From positions 1 through 36,844 of the forward strand of contig DDSZ01000049.1 of NCBI GenBank assembly GCA_002344205.1: DNA of 36,844 bases, in the 5' to 3' direction. Numbering within the stretch: the stretch's first letter is position 1; the number at the start of each line of letters is the position of its first letter. The position numbers and the translations under genes are program-made. The notes below the pieces were generated by a model. The model saw only the letters and a program-made list of their open reading frames with translations. It had not been told where the DNA came from and ran no database searches. The stretch is from Opitutaceae bacterium UBA2377. GTDB lineage: Bacteria > Verrucomicrobiota > Verrucomicrobiia > Opitutales > Opitutaceae. This document shows, piece after piece, positions 1 to 8,844 of this stretch.

Positions 1-45
1 CGCTCGGAGATCGGCCCCTACCGCAAAACTTCACCCATCCTCCCC

Positions 46-1362
46 ATGGCCACGACCACCACCGCCCCCACGACTGCCTCCGGCCGCATGGCCGCGGTCA
101 ACGAGATGACCCGCCTCCTCCGCCTCCTCTTCGAGGTTGAGCGCGAGTTTCTCCGCACCGTCACCACGCTCGTCTATCGCGTGGGCGAGCCCGAGCTCAA
201 ATACCTCGTCTGCCAGCATGCCTGGGAATCCGCCGGCCATGCCCGCTTCATCCGTGAGCGCGGCCGCGAGCTGAGCGGCTTCGGCACCGGTGAGACCGTG
301 CGCGACTCCGTGCGCCGCATTTTTGTCGAGGCCGTCGGCCATGCCAAATCCGACCCGCTCGTGCTCACCGCCGGCTTCTACGAGGTGCTCAAGCCCGCGC
401 TGCTCGACGCCTACCGCCATTACCTCAAGGTAACCGATCACCTCGCCGACTGGCCCTCGAAGAAACTCGTCGAGGAATTCATCGCCGACGAGGAGCGCCA
501 CCTGCGCGAGGTCGCGCCCTTCCTCAAGGGCGTGGACGCGCGCGAATGGAAGCTCCACCTCACCCAGGCGCTGGACGACCTTGGCGGCTGGCTCGGCCAG
601 GAAACCCGCCTGCCCCTCGCCGCCGGCTACGTCTGGCAGCAGGACAAGACGCCCTACGCGCATCCCTCCACCTGCAACCGCGGCAAGTATCCCGTTTGCT
701 CGAGCATTTTTGGCTTCGATCCCACCGAGGATCCCATCGTGCGCCCCTGGCTCACCGATCCCAAGACCGACGCCCGCGTGATCCGGATGATGGTCTATGT
801 GTGGCTGATGATGGAGATGGACGCGATCGACTACCTCGCCACCGCCTTCATCGACACGCCCAACGCCCCCTTCGACCTGCATCACGACCTCGCCCGCCAC
901 CTTTGGGACGAATCGCGCCACAGCCAGTTCGGTTTCCGCCAGCTCCCGAAGCTCGGCGTGGACCTGATGACGGTCGAGCACTCGCTCGAGCTCTACAACA
1001 TCCTCGTTCACATGCCGGCGCACGAGCGCTACGCGATGATGACGATGGAATTTGAGGCCGGCAGCTTCCCGACCAAGGCCCACGTGATGGACCGCGTGCG
1101 CGAACTCAGCGACTTCGAGGCCGACACGCTCCTCGCCTTCGATCGCAACGATGAGCAGAACCACGTCCGTTTCGGCCACCGCTGGCTGCCCGAGATGATG
1201 ACCCAGTTCGGCGAGACCCGGCCCGTCGAGGAATTCGTCAAGGCCACGCAGGAAAAATTCAAGCAGATGGCCAAGACCTACGGCAACCTGACGCCGCACT
1301 CGCTGCCCAAGGAAAAACGGCTCACCGGCGAAAAAATCCTCAAGCTCGCCACGGCCGGCTGA
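46..1362 (+). CDS. Two-domain ferritin-like (diiron-type) protein
   Basis: The 438-residue protein has helical, acidic sequence with ferritin-type metal motifs in two halves. In the C-terminal half E257 (in MMEMDAID), E289xxH292 (DESRH), E335/E337 and E370xxH373 (DEQNH) form a full four-helix diiron pattern. The N-terminal half has E30/E32, E61xxxH65 and E149xxH152, a less regular set. There is no signal peptide, so it should be cytoplasmic. The substrate and reaction are unknown; ferritin-like oxidases, hydroxylases and iron-handling proteins all share this fold. No clear Shine-Dalgarno precedes ATG 46; the in-frame ATG at 88 would drop a low-complexity Thr/Ala tail and is a possible real start. 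It stands alone, closed by a strong terminator. The fold is likely, the function is not known. Confidence 0.75.
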   Translation: MATTTTAPTTASGRMAAVNEMTRLLRLLFEVEREFLRTVTTLVYRVGEPELKYLVCQHAWESAGHARFIRERGRELSGFGTGETVRDSVRRIFVEAVGHAKSDPLVLTAGFYEVLKPALLDAYRHYLKVTDHLADWPSKKLVEEFIADEERHLREVAPFLKGVDAREWKLHLTQALDDLGGWLGQETRLPLAAGYVWQQDKTPYAHPSTCNRGKYPVCSSIFGFDPTEDPIVRPWLTDPKTDARVIRMMVYVWLMMEMDAIDYLATAFIDTPNAPFDLHHDLARHLWDESRHSQFGFRQLPKLGVDLMTVEHSLELYNILVHMPAHERYAMMTMEFEAGSFPTKAHVMDRVRELSDFEADTLLAFDRNDEQNHVRFGHRWLPEMMTQFGETRPVEEFVKATQEKFKQMAKTYGNLTPHSLPKEKRLTGEKILKLATAG

Positions 1363-1383
1363 TTCGCCTCCGGCTCACTCTCA

Positions 1384-1410
1384 CGCCGCACTCTCCGTGC
1401 GGCGTTTTTT
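1384..1410 (+). terminator. Rho-independent terminator after the ferritin-like gene
   Basis: A perfect 8-bp stem (CGCCGCAC / GTGCGGCG) with a 5-nt loop is followed directly by six T. It lies 22 nt after the stop codon and separates this gene from the symporter gene downstream. Confidence 0.92.
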
Positions 1411-1488
1411 ATTTTCCGTGCGTCACGTTATGATTATTCGTGAAATAGGCCTTGAATCTCACATCACCCCATCCTGAATCTGCCCCCA

Positions 1489-3555
1489 ATGCCCCTATCT
1501 TTTCGGCGCGGTTGCGCCCTGTTGCTCCTTACCTTGGCTTGCTTCGCGCCGGCCCTCCGCGCCGAGAGCCTCGTCAATCTAAAGACGGAAACCTTGGCCG
1601 AGACCCAGGTCGCGGCGCTGCCCGCTCCCGCCGCGATTGAGCTGCCGGCACTCACGGGTGATGCCGCCGGCCTGCAACCGGTCGCCCATGCCAGCCACAA
1701 TAACTCGCTCTGGCTCCTCGCCCGCGACACCGCGGGTAGCTTGCGCTGGCTCAGCCACACTTCCGCCGCCGGTTGGCAGGAAAGGCCCGCGCCTCCGGCC
1801 GGCTTGAAACCGGTCCTCCAGCCCGGCGGACAGGCGCATCTCCTCGCGCTCTCCATGGATGCCGACGGCCGAGCGCACATCCACTCCTACCACACCATCA
1901 CCCATGCTTGGGCTGATGTCGGTTCCGCTCCGTTGGCCGGTGCTGTGAGCAACGTCCGCCCGGTGCGCGGCGGTTTCGTCGTCACCACGGCGGATGCCAC
2001 CGGCGCATCCACCCACACCCAGATCACCATCGCACTCTCCAAGCGCCTCCTGAAGCCCATCGACTGGGTTTTGATCGCCGTTTACCTGGGTTTCACCGCC
2101 GCCATCGGCTATTACTACTACCGCAAGGACAAGCTCAGCAAAGACACCACCGACTTCTTCCTCGGCGGCCGCAATATCCCGTGGTGGGCCGCGGGCGTCA
2201 GCCTCTACGCCACCGGGACGAGCGCCATCAGTTACATCGCCACCCCCGCCAAATCCTTCGCCGAAAACTGGCTCTACCTCGCCAACAACGTCATCGGCAT
2301 GGTCGGCACCATTTTCGTCGCCATCTGGATCGTGCCGTTGATCCGCCGGCTGAGCCTGATGTCGGTTTATCATTATCTCGAGATGCGGTTTCACCCGCAC
2401 ATCCGGGTGCTCGCCTCGGCGCTCGCCATCGTGCTGCAGCTCGGCGGCCGCATGAGCATCGTGCTGTTCCTGCCCTCGCTGGCCATGTCCGCCGTGACCG
2501 GGATCAGCGTCACTGCGGCCATCCTCATCATGGGCGTGGTCACCATTCTCTACACCGTGATGGGCGGAATGAAGGCCGTCATCTGGACCGACTTCATCCA
2601 GGTGATTGTGATGCTCGGCGGCGCGTTCGTCGCCATCGGCTTCATCCTCACCAACGTGGACGGCGGTGTAAGCGAGTTCTTCCGCATCGCGATCGGTGAC
2701 GGCAAGATGCAGACCTTCGACTGGAGCTTCAACCTCACCCAGGCCACGGTCTGGGGTTTCATCATGCTCAACATCCTCGGCGTCCTCGTCTATCCGCAGG
2801 ACCAGGTGATGATGCAGCGCGTGCTCTCCACCAAGTCCGACAAGGAGGCCGGCTGGTCGGTTTGGACCCTCGCGGCCATCGTCGTGCCGGGCAACCTCAC
2901 CTTCTTCGGCATCGGGACCGCGCTCTACGTCTACTACAAGCAGCATCCGGCCAACCTGAACCCGATGCTGAACGTGGACTCAACCTTCCCGCAGTTCATC
3001 GCCGCCGAGCTGCCCGCGGGCGTCACCGGCCTCATCATCGCCGGCATCTTTGCCGCCTCGATGTCCACCCTTTCCAGCAGTATCAACAGCGTGGCAACGC
3101 TGGTCTCGGTCGATTTCTACGAACGTTACGCGAAGCGGGCCACGCCGGAAAAGAGCCGGCGGCTCGCGGAGTTCAGCACCGTCGGCGCCGGCCTTATCGG
3201 CATCGGCACGGCGCTTCTGCTTGCCGCCGCCGACATCAAGTCCGCGCTCGACACCTCCTTCATTCTGATGGGGCTGCTGGGCGGCGGCTTCGCCGGTTGC
3301 TACGCCCTGGGCATGTTCACGAAACGCGCCAACTGGCAGGGCGCTTTCATCGGCGTCGGCGCCAGCCTCGTGCTCACGCTCACTGCCTGGACCCAGAGCC
3401 TCGTGCATCCCTTCTTCTACATTTTCATCGCGAATTTCACCACCATCAGCGTCGGCTACGCCGCCAGCTATTTCTTCCCCGCGCCGACCCAGTCGCTGCT
3501 CGGCCTCACCGTTTACACCCCGCGGCAGACCCCGATCGTGCTGGGCGCCAAGTAA
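1489..3555 (+). CDS. Sodium:solute symporter (SSS family) with exported N-terminal domain
   Basis: Residues 1-25 form a signal peptide (cleavage near LRA|ES). Residues 26-185 are a soluble, Trp/His-rich stretch with short WLLARD and SLRWLSH segments like degenerate propeller blades. From about residue 191 (IDWVLIAVYLGF) the rest is a sodium/solute symporter: DFFLGGRNIPWW at 222-233, then many membrane helices and the family motif region MSTLSSSINS starting at residue 525. SSS proteins with an N-terminal sialate-epimerase-like kelch domain are known; here the extra domain is only about 160 residues, too short for a full six-blade propeller. The likely role is Na+-driven uptake of a sugar or sugar acid. 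The Gfo/Idh/MocA gene follows 9 nt later, which suggests that the transported compound is then oxidised or epimerised. Confidence 0.88.
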   Translation: MPLSFRRGCALLLLTLACFAPALRAESLVNLKTETLAETQVAALPAPAAIELPALTGDAAGLQPVAHASHNNSLWLLARDTAGSLRWLSHTSAAGWQERPAPPAGLKPVLQPGGQAHLLALSMDADGRAHIHSYHTITHAWADVGSAPLAGAVSNVRPVRGGFVVTTADATGASTHTQITIALSKRLLKPIDWVLIAVYLGFTAAIGYYYYRKDKLSKDTTDFFLGGRNIPWWAAGVSLYATGTSAISYIATPAKSFAENWLYLANNVIGMVGTIFVAIWIVPLIRRLSLMSVYHYLEMRFHPHIRVLASALAIVLQLGGRMSIVLFLPSLAMSAVTGISVTAAILIMGVVTILYTVMGGMKAVIWTDFIQVIVMLGGAFVAIGFILTNVDGGVSEFFRIAIGDGKMQTFDWSFNLTQATVWGFIMLNILGVLVYPQDQVMMQRVLSTKSDKEAGWSVWTLAAIVVPGNLTFFGIGTALYVYYKQHPANLNPMLNVDSTFPQFIAAELPAGVTGLIIAGIFAASMSTLSSSINSVATLVSVDFYERYAKRATPEKSRRLAEFSTVGAGLIGIGTALLLAAADIKSALDTSFILMGLLGGGFAGCYALGMFTKRANWQGAFIGVGASLVLTLTAWTQSLVHPFFYIFIANFTTISVGYAASYFFPAPTQSLLGLTVYTPRQTPIVLGAK

Positions 3556-3564
3556 TCCGCTTCC

Positions 3565-4659
3565 ATGAAAACCTACCGCGCCGTCATCGTCGGCACCGGC
3601 GGCATTTCCGATGCCCACGTCCGCGCCACCGAGGCCACCTCGGGCCGCGTGCAACTGGTCGCCGCCTGCGACATCGACGCCACCCGGGCCCGCACCTTCT
3701 GTGAGCGTTTCAAAATTCCCGCCGCCCACACGGACTACGCCACGATGCTCCGCGAGGAGCGGCCCGACATCGTGCTCATCGCCGCGCCGCCCGGCCTGCA
3801 TGCCGACATGAGCATCGCCGCGATGGAAGCCGGCGCGTGGGTGCTCTGCGAAAAGCCGCTCTGTGCCTCGCTGGCCGAATTCGACCGCATCGCGGCCGCC
3901 GAGCAGCGCACCGGCCGCCGCACCGCCTGCGTGTTCCAGATGCGCTTCGCCTCGTCGAATGTCCACGTGCGCTCGCTCCTGCAGCAGGGCGCCTTCGGCC
4001 GGCCGCTCGTCGCCGTGTGTCACACCCTCTGGTATCGCGACGAAGCCTACTACGCCGTGCCGTGGCGCGGCAAATGGAAGACCGAGCTGGGCGGCCCCAC
4101 CATGAGCCAGGGCATTCACAGCATGGACCATCTGCTCCACCTGCTCGGCGACTGGACGGAAGTCCGCGCCGTCGCCGAGACGCTCCACCATGCGATCGAG
4201 GTCGAGGACGTCTCCATGGCCCACGTGAAATTCGCCAACGGCGCCCGCGCCTCTATCATCAACAGCACGCTCTGCCCGCGGCAGGAGACCTACCTGCGCA
4301 TCGACTGCGAGCAGGCCACCGTGGAGCTGACCCATCTCTACGCCTACCAGAAGGAAAATTGGCGGCTGACCCCCGCCGTGCCCGGCACCGCCGAGACGAT
4401 GCAGACCGCCTGGAACAACTTCCCGCCCGACGTCGGCTCGACCCACGGTGCGCAGCTCAACGCCCTCGTCGCCGACATGGATGCCGGTGCCGTGCCGCTC
4501 ACCAGCGGTGCCGAGGCCCGCCGCACGCTCGAATTTCTCGCCGCGCTCTACAAGTCGGCCTTCACGGGCACGGCCGTCACGCGGGGCAGCATTCGCCCCG
4601 GCGACCCGTTCTACGCCGTGATGCACGGGGGCCAGGCGCCCGCCCGCACGAAAAAGTAA
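3565..4659 (+). CDS. Gfo/Idh/MocA family NAD(P)-dependent oxidoreductase
   Basis: The 364-residue protein begins with a Rossmann fold: GTGGIS at 10-15, an acidic residue at the end of the second strand (CDID, 35-38), and the family EKP motif at 96-98 (CEKPLC). The C-terminal alpha/beta domain contains QGIHSMDHLLHLLG, where the His residues sit at the usual substrate/catalytic helix. Members oxidise or epimerise sugars, inositols and sugar acids in the cytoplasm. It starts 9 nt after the symporter stop and is very probably co-transcribed, so it likely acts on the imported compound. The exact substrate cannot be read from sequence. Confidence 0.9.
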   Translation: MKTYRAVIVGTGGISDAHVRATEATSGRVQLVAACDIDATRARTFCERFKIPAAHTDYATMLREERPDIVLIAAPPGLHADMSIAAMEAGAWVLCEKPLCASLAEFDRIAAAEQRTGRRTACVFQMRFASSNVHVRSLLQQGAFGRPLVAVCHTLWYRDEAYYAVPWRGKWKTELGGPTMSQGIHSMDHLLHLLGDWTEVRAVAETLHHAIEVEDVSMAHVKFANGARASIINSTLCPRQETYLRIDCEQATVELTHLYAYQKENWRLTPAVPGTAETMQTAWNNFPPDVGSTHGAQLNALVADMDAGAVPLTSGAEARRTLEFLAALYKSAFTGTAVTRGSIRPGDPFYAVMHGGQAPARTKK

Positions 4660-4682
4660 GCGCGCCGGGCTTTCCGGCGCGC
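4660..4682 (+). terminator. Strong GC hairpin after the oxidoreductase gene
   Basis: A perfect 9-bp stem (GCGCGCCGG / CCGGCGCGC) with loop GCTTT begins at the last base of the TAA stop. No T-run follows, so it may be a weak terminator or an mRNA 3'-end stabiliser that lowers expression of the ABC gene 25 nt further on. Confidence 0.55.
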
Positions 4683-4707
4683 CGCCTGCTTAGCTTCCCC
4701 GCCAGCC

Positions 4708-6468
<1,761 letters not shown>

Positions 6469-6532
6469 CCCGCCTCGGGACTTGCGGTCCGGTTGCCCCG
6501 CTCCAACCTGTTTACCCTAACCCTAGCCACCC

Positions 6533-7039
6533 ATGCACCGCTTCTTCTTCGCCCTGCTTTTTACGACCGCCGTCGCCAGTGCCCAAAGCACCGCCTTCCC
6601 CGGCATCAAGGCCCTGATGACCCCTGAGGAACAGCGCAATTCCGGCGTCGCCGAGCTCACCGCCGACCAGCTCGCGCTCATCGACATCGCCATCGTCCGC
6701 CACTTCGCCACGGCCGTGCGCGCCGAGGTCAATCACCAGACGGCCATCATCGCCCGGCAGATGCGCGAGGAGGAAGAAAAAAACCTGCTCAGCCGCTTTG
6801 GCCTGCCCAATCCCTTTGACGATTCCTGGAAGGATGCGCCGGGCATCAAAGCCCGGGTGACCGGCTGGGTGGGCGGCAACAGCTTCCGGCTCGACAACGG
6901 CCAAGTCTGGCGGGGCCTCACTCCCATTGCCGGCGAAATCGCCGGTCGCGAAATCGAGATCCAGCCCCGGCGCGGCGGGCACTTCATGCTCGTGGTCGAG
7001 GGCCGCAGCACCGCCGTGCACGTCGTCCGGGAGAAGTAA
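6533..7039 (+). CDS. Small secreted protein of unknown function
   Basis: The 168-residue protein has a signal peptide (MHRFFFALLFTTAVASA|QS). The middle is a charged helical stretch (about residues 55-85, rich in Glu and Lys). The C-terminal half reads RVTGWVGGNSFRLDNGQVWRG and then ends in basic beta-strand-like sequence with HFMLVVEGRS. That FRLDNGQVW...HFML pattern is one I recall from small exported proteins in many Gram-negative bacteria; no function is established. It lies 64 nt after the ABC exporter gene and 22 nt before the mutarotase-like gene, so it is probably in the same transcription unit. Confidence 0.75.
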   Translation: MHRFFFALLFTTAVASAQSTAFPGIKALMTPEEQRNSGVAELTADQLALIDIAIVRHFATAVRAEVNHQTAIIARQMREEEEKNLLSRFGLPNPFDDSWKDAPGIKARVTGWVGGNSFRLDNGQVWRGLTPIAGEIAGREIEIQPRRGGHFMLVVEGRSTAVHVVREK

Positions 7040-7061
7040 ACCCGCGCGCCGCCCGCGGCCC

Positions 7062-7913
7062 ATGCTGACGCTCGCCAGCAATTCCCTCCGGGCGGAAGTC
7101 CTCGATCCCGCCGACGCGGCCGACCGCGCCCGCCTCGGCACCCGCTATTGCTGGGGCGGCTACGTGTGGCAGGTGCACGACCCCGCCGCCGGCCCGCTCC
7201 TCACCGGCCCCGAGTGGCCCGTGGACCGGCCCACCCCTTTCAACGGCCAGGGTCTCCCCGAATCCTTCCGGCATGCCGAGTTCGGCACCGGCCGGCCGCT
7301 GATCCTTGAGGAACGCCGCGGTTTCATCATCGGCATCGGCGAAGTCGGCCCCAACATGGCCGGCGAACTCGCCGTCACGACTCCCTGCACCTGGAGCGTC
7401 ACCCGCACGCCCGATACACTGGAGTTCTGCACCGCCCAGGCGGGCAACGGCTACGCCTGTCAGCTTACGCGCCACCTCGCCCTGCGCGACCGCACGCTCG
7501 TTTCCGCCACCCGCATCACCAACACTGGCGGCCGCCCGCTACCGCTGCACTGGTTCGCCCACCCTTTCTTTGCACTGACCGACCGGCTCCTCACCTGCGA
7601 CCTGCCCGCCGGCTGGGGCATGGCCGAAAACGTCGGCTACGCGCTGGACGCAACCAACCGCCTGAGCTTCAAACGCCGCTTTCTCCACCGCGACGACGGC
7701 CACTTCGAGCAACTCCAGATCGGTGCCTCTCCGCTGCATTGCACTCTCTCGCACCCAACGCTCACCGGGGTGGTTTTCTCGACGGATTTTGTGCCCGACC
7801 TGTGTCCCATCTGGGGCAACAGCAACACCTGGTCCATCGAGCCCTACATCCAGAGCGAACTCACCCCCGGTGCCACCCGCAGTTGGGCGCTGACCTACGG
7901 GTTCGGCGCGTGA
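7062..7913 (+). CDS. Galactose-mutarotase-like (aldose-epimerase fold) protein
   Basis: The protein is 283 residues from ATG 7062. A longer reading frame runs back to 6927 but would overlap the previous gene by over 100 nt, so the later ATG is preferred. The sequence is beta-rich with sugar-binding aromatic and His positions (YCWGGYVWQVHDP, LTGPEWP, a central VSATRITNTGG strand, LPLHWFAHPFF, and NTWSIEPYIQ near the end), which resembles the beta-sandwich of aldose 1-epimerases. I do not see the classical His pair well enough to claim mutarotase activity. There is no signal peptide. It could equally be a sugar-binding protein without activity. It ends 11 nt from the convergent nucleotidyltransferase gene. 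Confidence 0.65.
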   Translation: MLTLASNSLRAEVLDPADAADRARLGTRYCWGGYVWQVHDPAAGPLLTGPEWPVDRPTPFNGQGLPESFRHAEFGTGRPLILEERRGFIIGIGEVGPNMAGELAVTTPCTWSVTRTPDTLEFCTAQAGNGYACQLTRHLALRDRTLVSATRITNTGGRPLPLHWFAHPFFALTDRLLTCDLPAGWGMAENVGYALDATNRLSFKRRFLHRDDGHFEQLQIGASPLHCTLSHPTLTGVVFSTDFVPDLCPIWGNSNTWSIEPYIQSELTPGATRSWALTYGFGA

Positions 7914-7924
7914 AGGGCAGAAGG

Positions 7925-8731
7925 TTATCCGTAGCCGCTCCTCAAGGCCAGCGTCTGCGCATAGCCAATAAATTCCAGCGTCTGCTCAACCTCACCCGCA
8001 GCCGGCGGCAACCGGATTTTTCGGCTGGGATCAGGGCGCTCTTTCCACGCCCGCTGGATCAAACCCGCCCAGCGCGGTTCCAGCTCGGCCTGCGCCCAGT
8101 GCACCCCGGTTTTCTTTGAGTGAATCTCCCCGGTGCGCAGCGTCTGCAGCATCCGGCAGAAACTGATCACCGCAAACGACTGATACCACACGCTGCTGAT
8201 CATGGCCGGATCTTTGCGCATGTCCCCGCCCCAATTTTTCATGACCGCAAGCACTTCCCGGCGCAAACGGTCCGCCGGCACCGGGCCAAACAGCGTCTTG
8301 GCCTCCGGTCCGGCCACCGTGATTCCGTAGCGATGCAGGATCCAAAACACGACCCACGAGTTATCATGCACGCTTTGGGTCAGCTCACGCCAACCGTTGT
8401 CCAGATACCACAGCGGCGTCACGCCCACCGCTTCCGGCTGCTCCAGCAATGCCTTCGGCAGATAGGAGCCCTCCAGATGCTGTGCCCAGGGTGCCTCGAA
8501 ATCATGCAACCGATCGTGCATCGCCTGCAACCCCGCCACCTCGGCCTCCGCCAGGGGCTCGCCCACGACCACCAGAAAATCCAAGTCGCTGTCCCGTTCA
8601 TCAAAATCTCCCACGGCCAGCGAACCGTGCAGATAGACGCCCACGAGATTCTTTCCCAACACCCGCCCCGCCCGCGCCACCAGCTCGTGCAGCACTCGGT
8701 TCACGCCAGGATAAGGTGTCGGCTGCATCAT
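7925..8731 (-). CDS. Nucleotidyltransferase of aminoglycoside-adenylyltransferase type (DUF4111-like)
   Basis: The 268-residue protein has the polymerase-beta-like nucleotidyltransferase signature GS at 36-37 followed by D49xD51 (HGSLAVGDFDERDSDLDFL), the metal and nucleotide site. The C-terminal helical part, with WYQSFAVISFCRMLQTLRTG and HSKKTGVHWA, matches the layout of the DUF4111 domain found in ANT(3'')-type enzymes. Such proteins transfer AMP to aminoglycosides, but many chromosomal members have no known substrate, so resistance is not shown. The start is fixed by a strong AGGAGG six bases before the ATG. It is convergent with the mutarotase-like gene and lies just downstream of the permease pair. 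Confidence 0.82.
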   Translation of the reverse strand: MMQPTPYPGVNRVLHELVARAGRVLGKNLVGVYLHGSLAVGDFDERDSDLDFLVVVGEPLAEAEVAGLQAMHDRLHDFEAPWAQHLEGSYLPKALLEQPEAVGVTPLWYLDNGWRELTQSVHDNSWVVFWILHRYGITVAGPEAKTLFGPVPADRLRREVLAVMKNWGGDMRKDPAMISSVWYQSFAVISFCRMLQTLRTGEIHSKKTGVHWAQAELEPRWAGLIQRAWKERPDPSRKIRLPPAAGEVEQTLEFIGYAQTLALRSGYG

Positions 8732-8737
8732 GGTATT

Positions 8738-8743
8738 CCTCCT
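8738..8743 (-). promoter_or_regulatory. Strong Shine-Dalgarno for the nucleotidyltransferase
   Basis: On the minus strand AGGAGG stands 6 nt before ATG 8731. It is worth noting because most genes in this window have no recognisable Shine-Dalgarno; it decides the first of the two adjacent ATGs as start. Confidence 0.8.
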
Positions 8744-8757
8744 CTTCCCCGGACTGC

Positions 8758-8778
8758 TTGTAGTCTATCAGACTACAA
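8758..8778 (-). terminator. Hairpin overlapping the permease stop codon
   Basis: TTGTAGTC / GACTACAA form an 8-bp stem with loop TATCA; one arm includes the TAG stop of the 8773-11211 permease. No T-run follows, so this is a weak terminator or 3'-end structure between the permease and the nucleotidyltransferase. Confidence 0.4.
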
Positions 8779-8844
8779 ACTCCGCAGGCAATCGGCCGGA
8801 TTGATGCGTTTGAGCCGGAACAGGCTCGGCACGCAAGCCAGCAC
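8773..8844. repeat. 72-nt perfect repeat, copy 1 (3' end of permease)
   Basis: It is identical to 11257-11328. It covers the stop codon and the last 23 codons of the permease gene; outside it the two genes differ at many positions, so the identity points to recent gene conversion or strong constraint. Confidence 0.9.

Noticed and set aside
31..1299. A 422-codon open frame on the minus strand opposite the ferritin-like gene, and similar long antisense frames elsewhere (for example 1579-2946, 2980-4626, 4690-6312)
   Set aside because: High G+C leaves few stop codons in the antisense frame. The translations are Gly/Ala/His/Asp-Glu-rich with no domain, while the plus-strand frames have clear motifs.
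7914..7924. Bidirectional terminator between the convergent mutarotase-like and nucleotidyltransferase genes
   Set aside because: Only 11 nt lie between the genes and no stem-loop is visible there.
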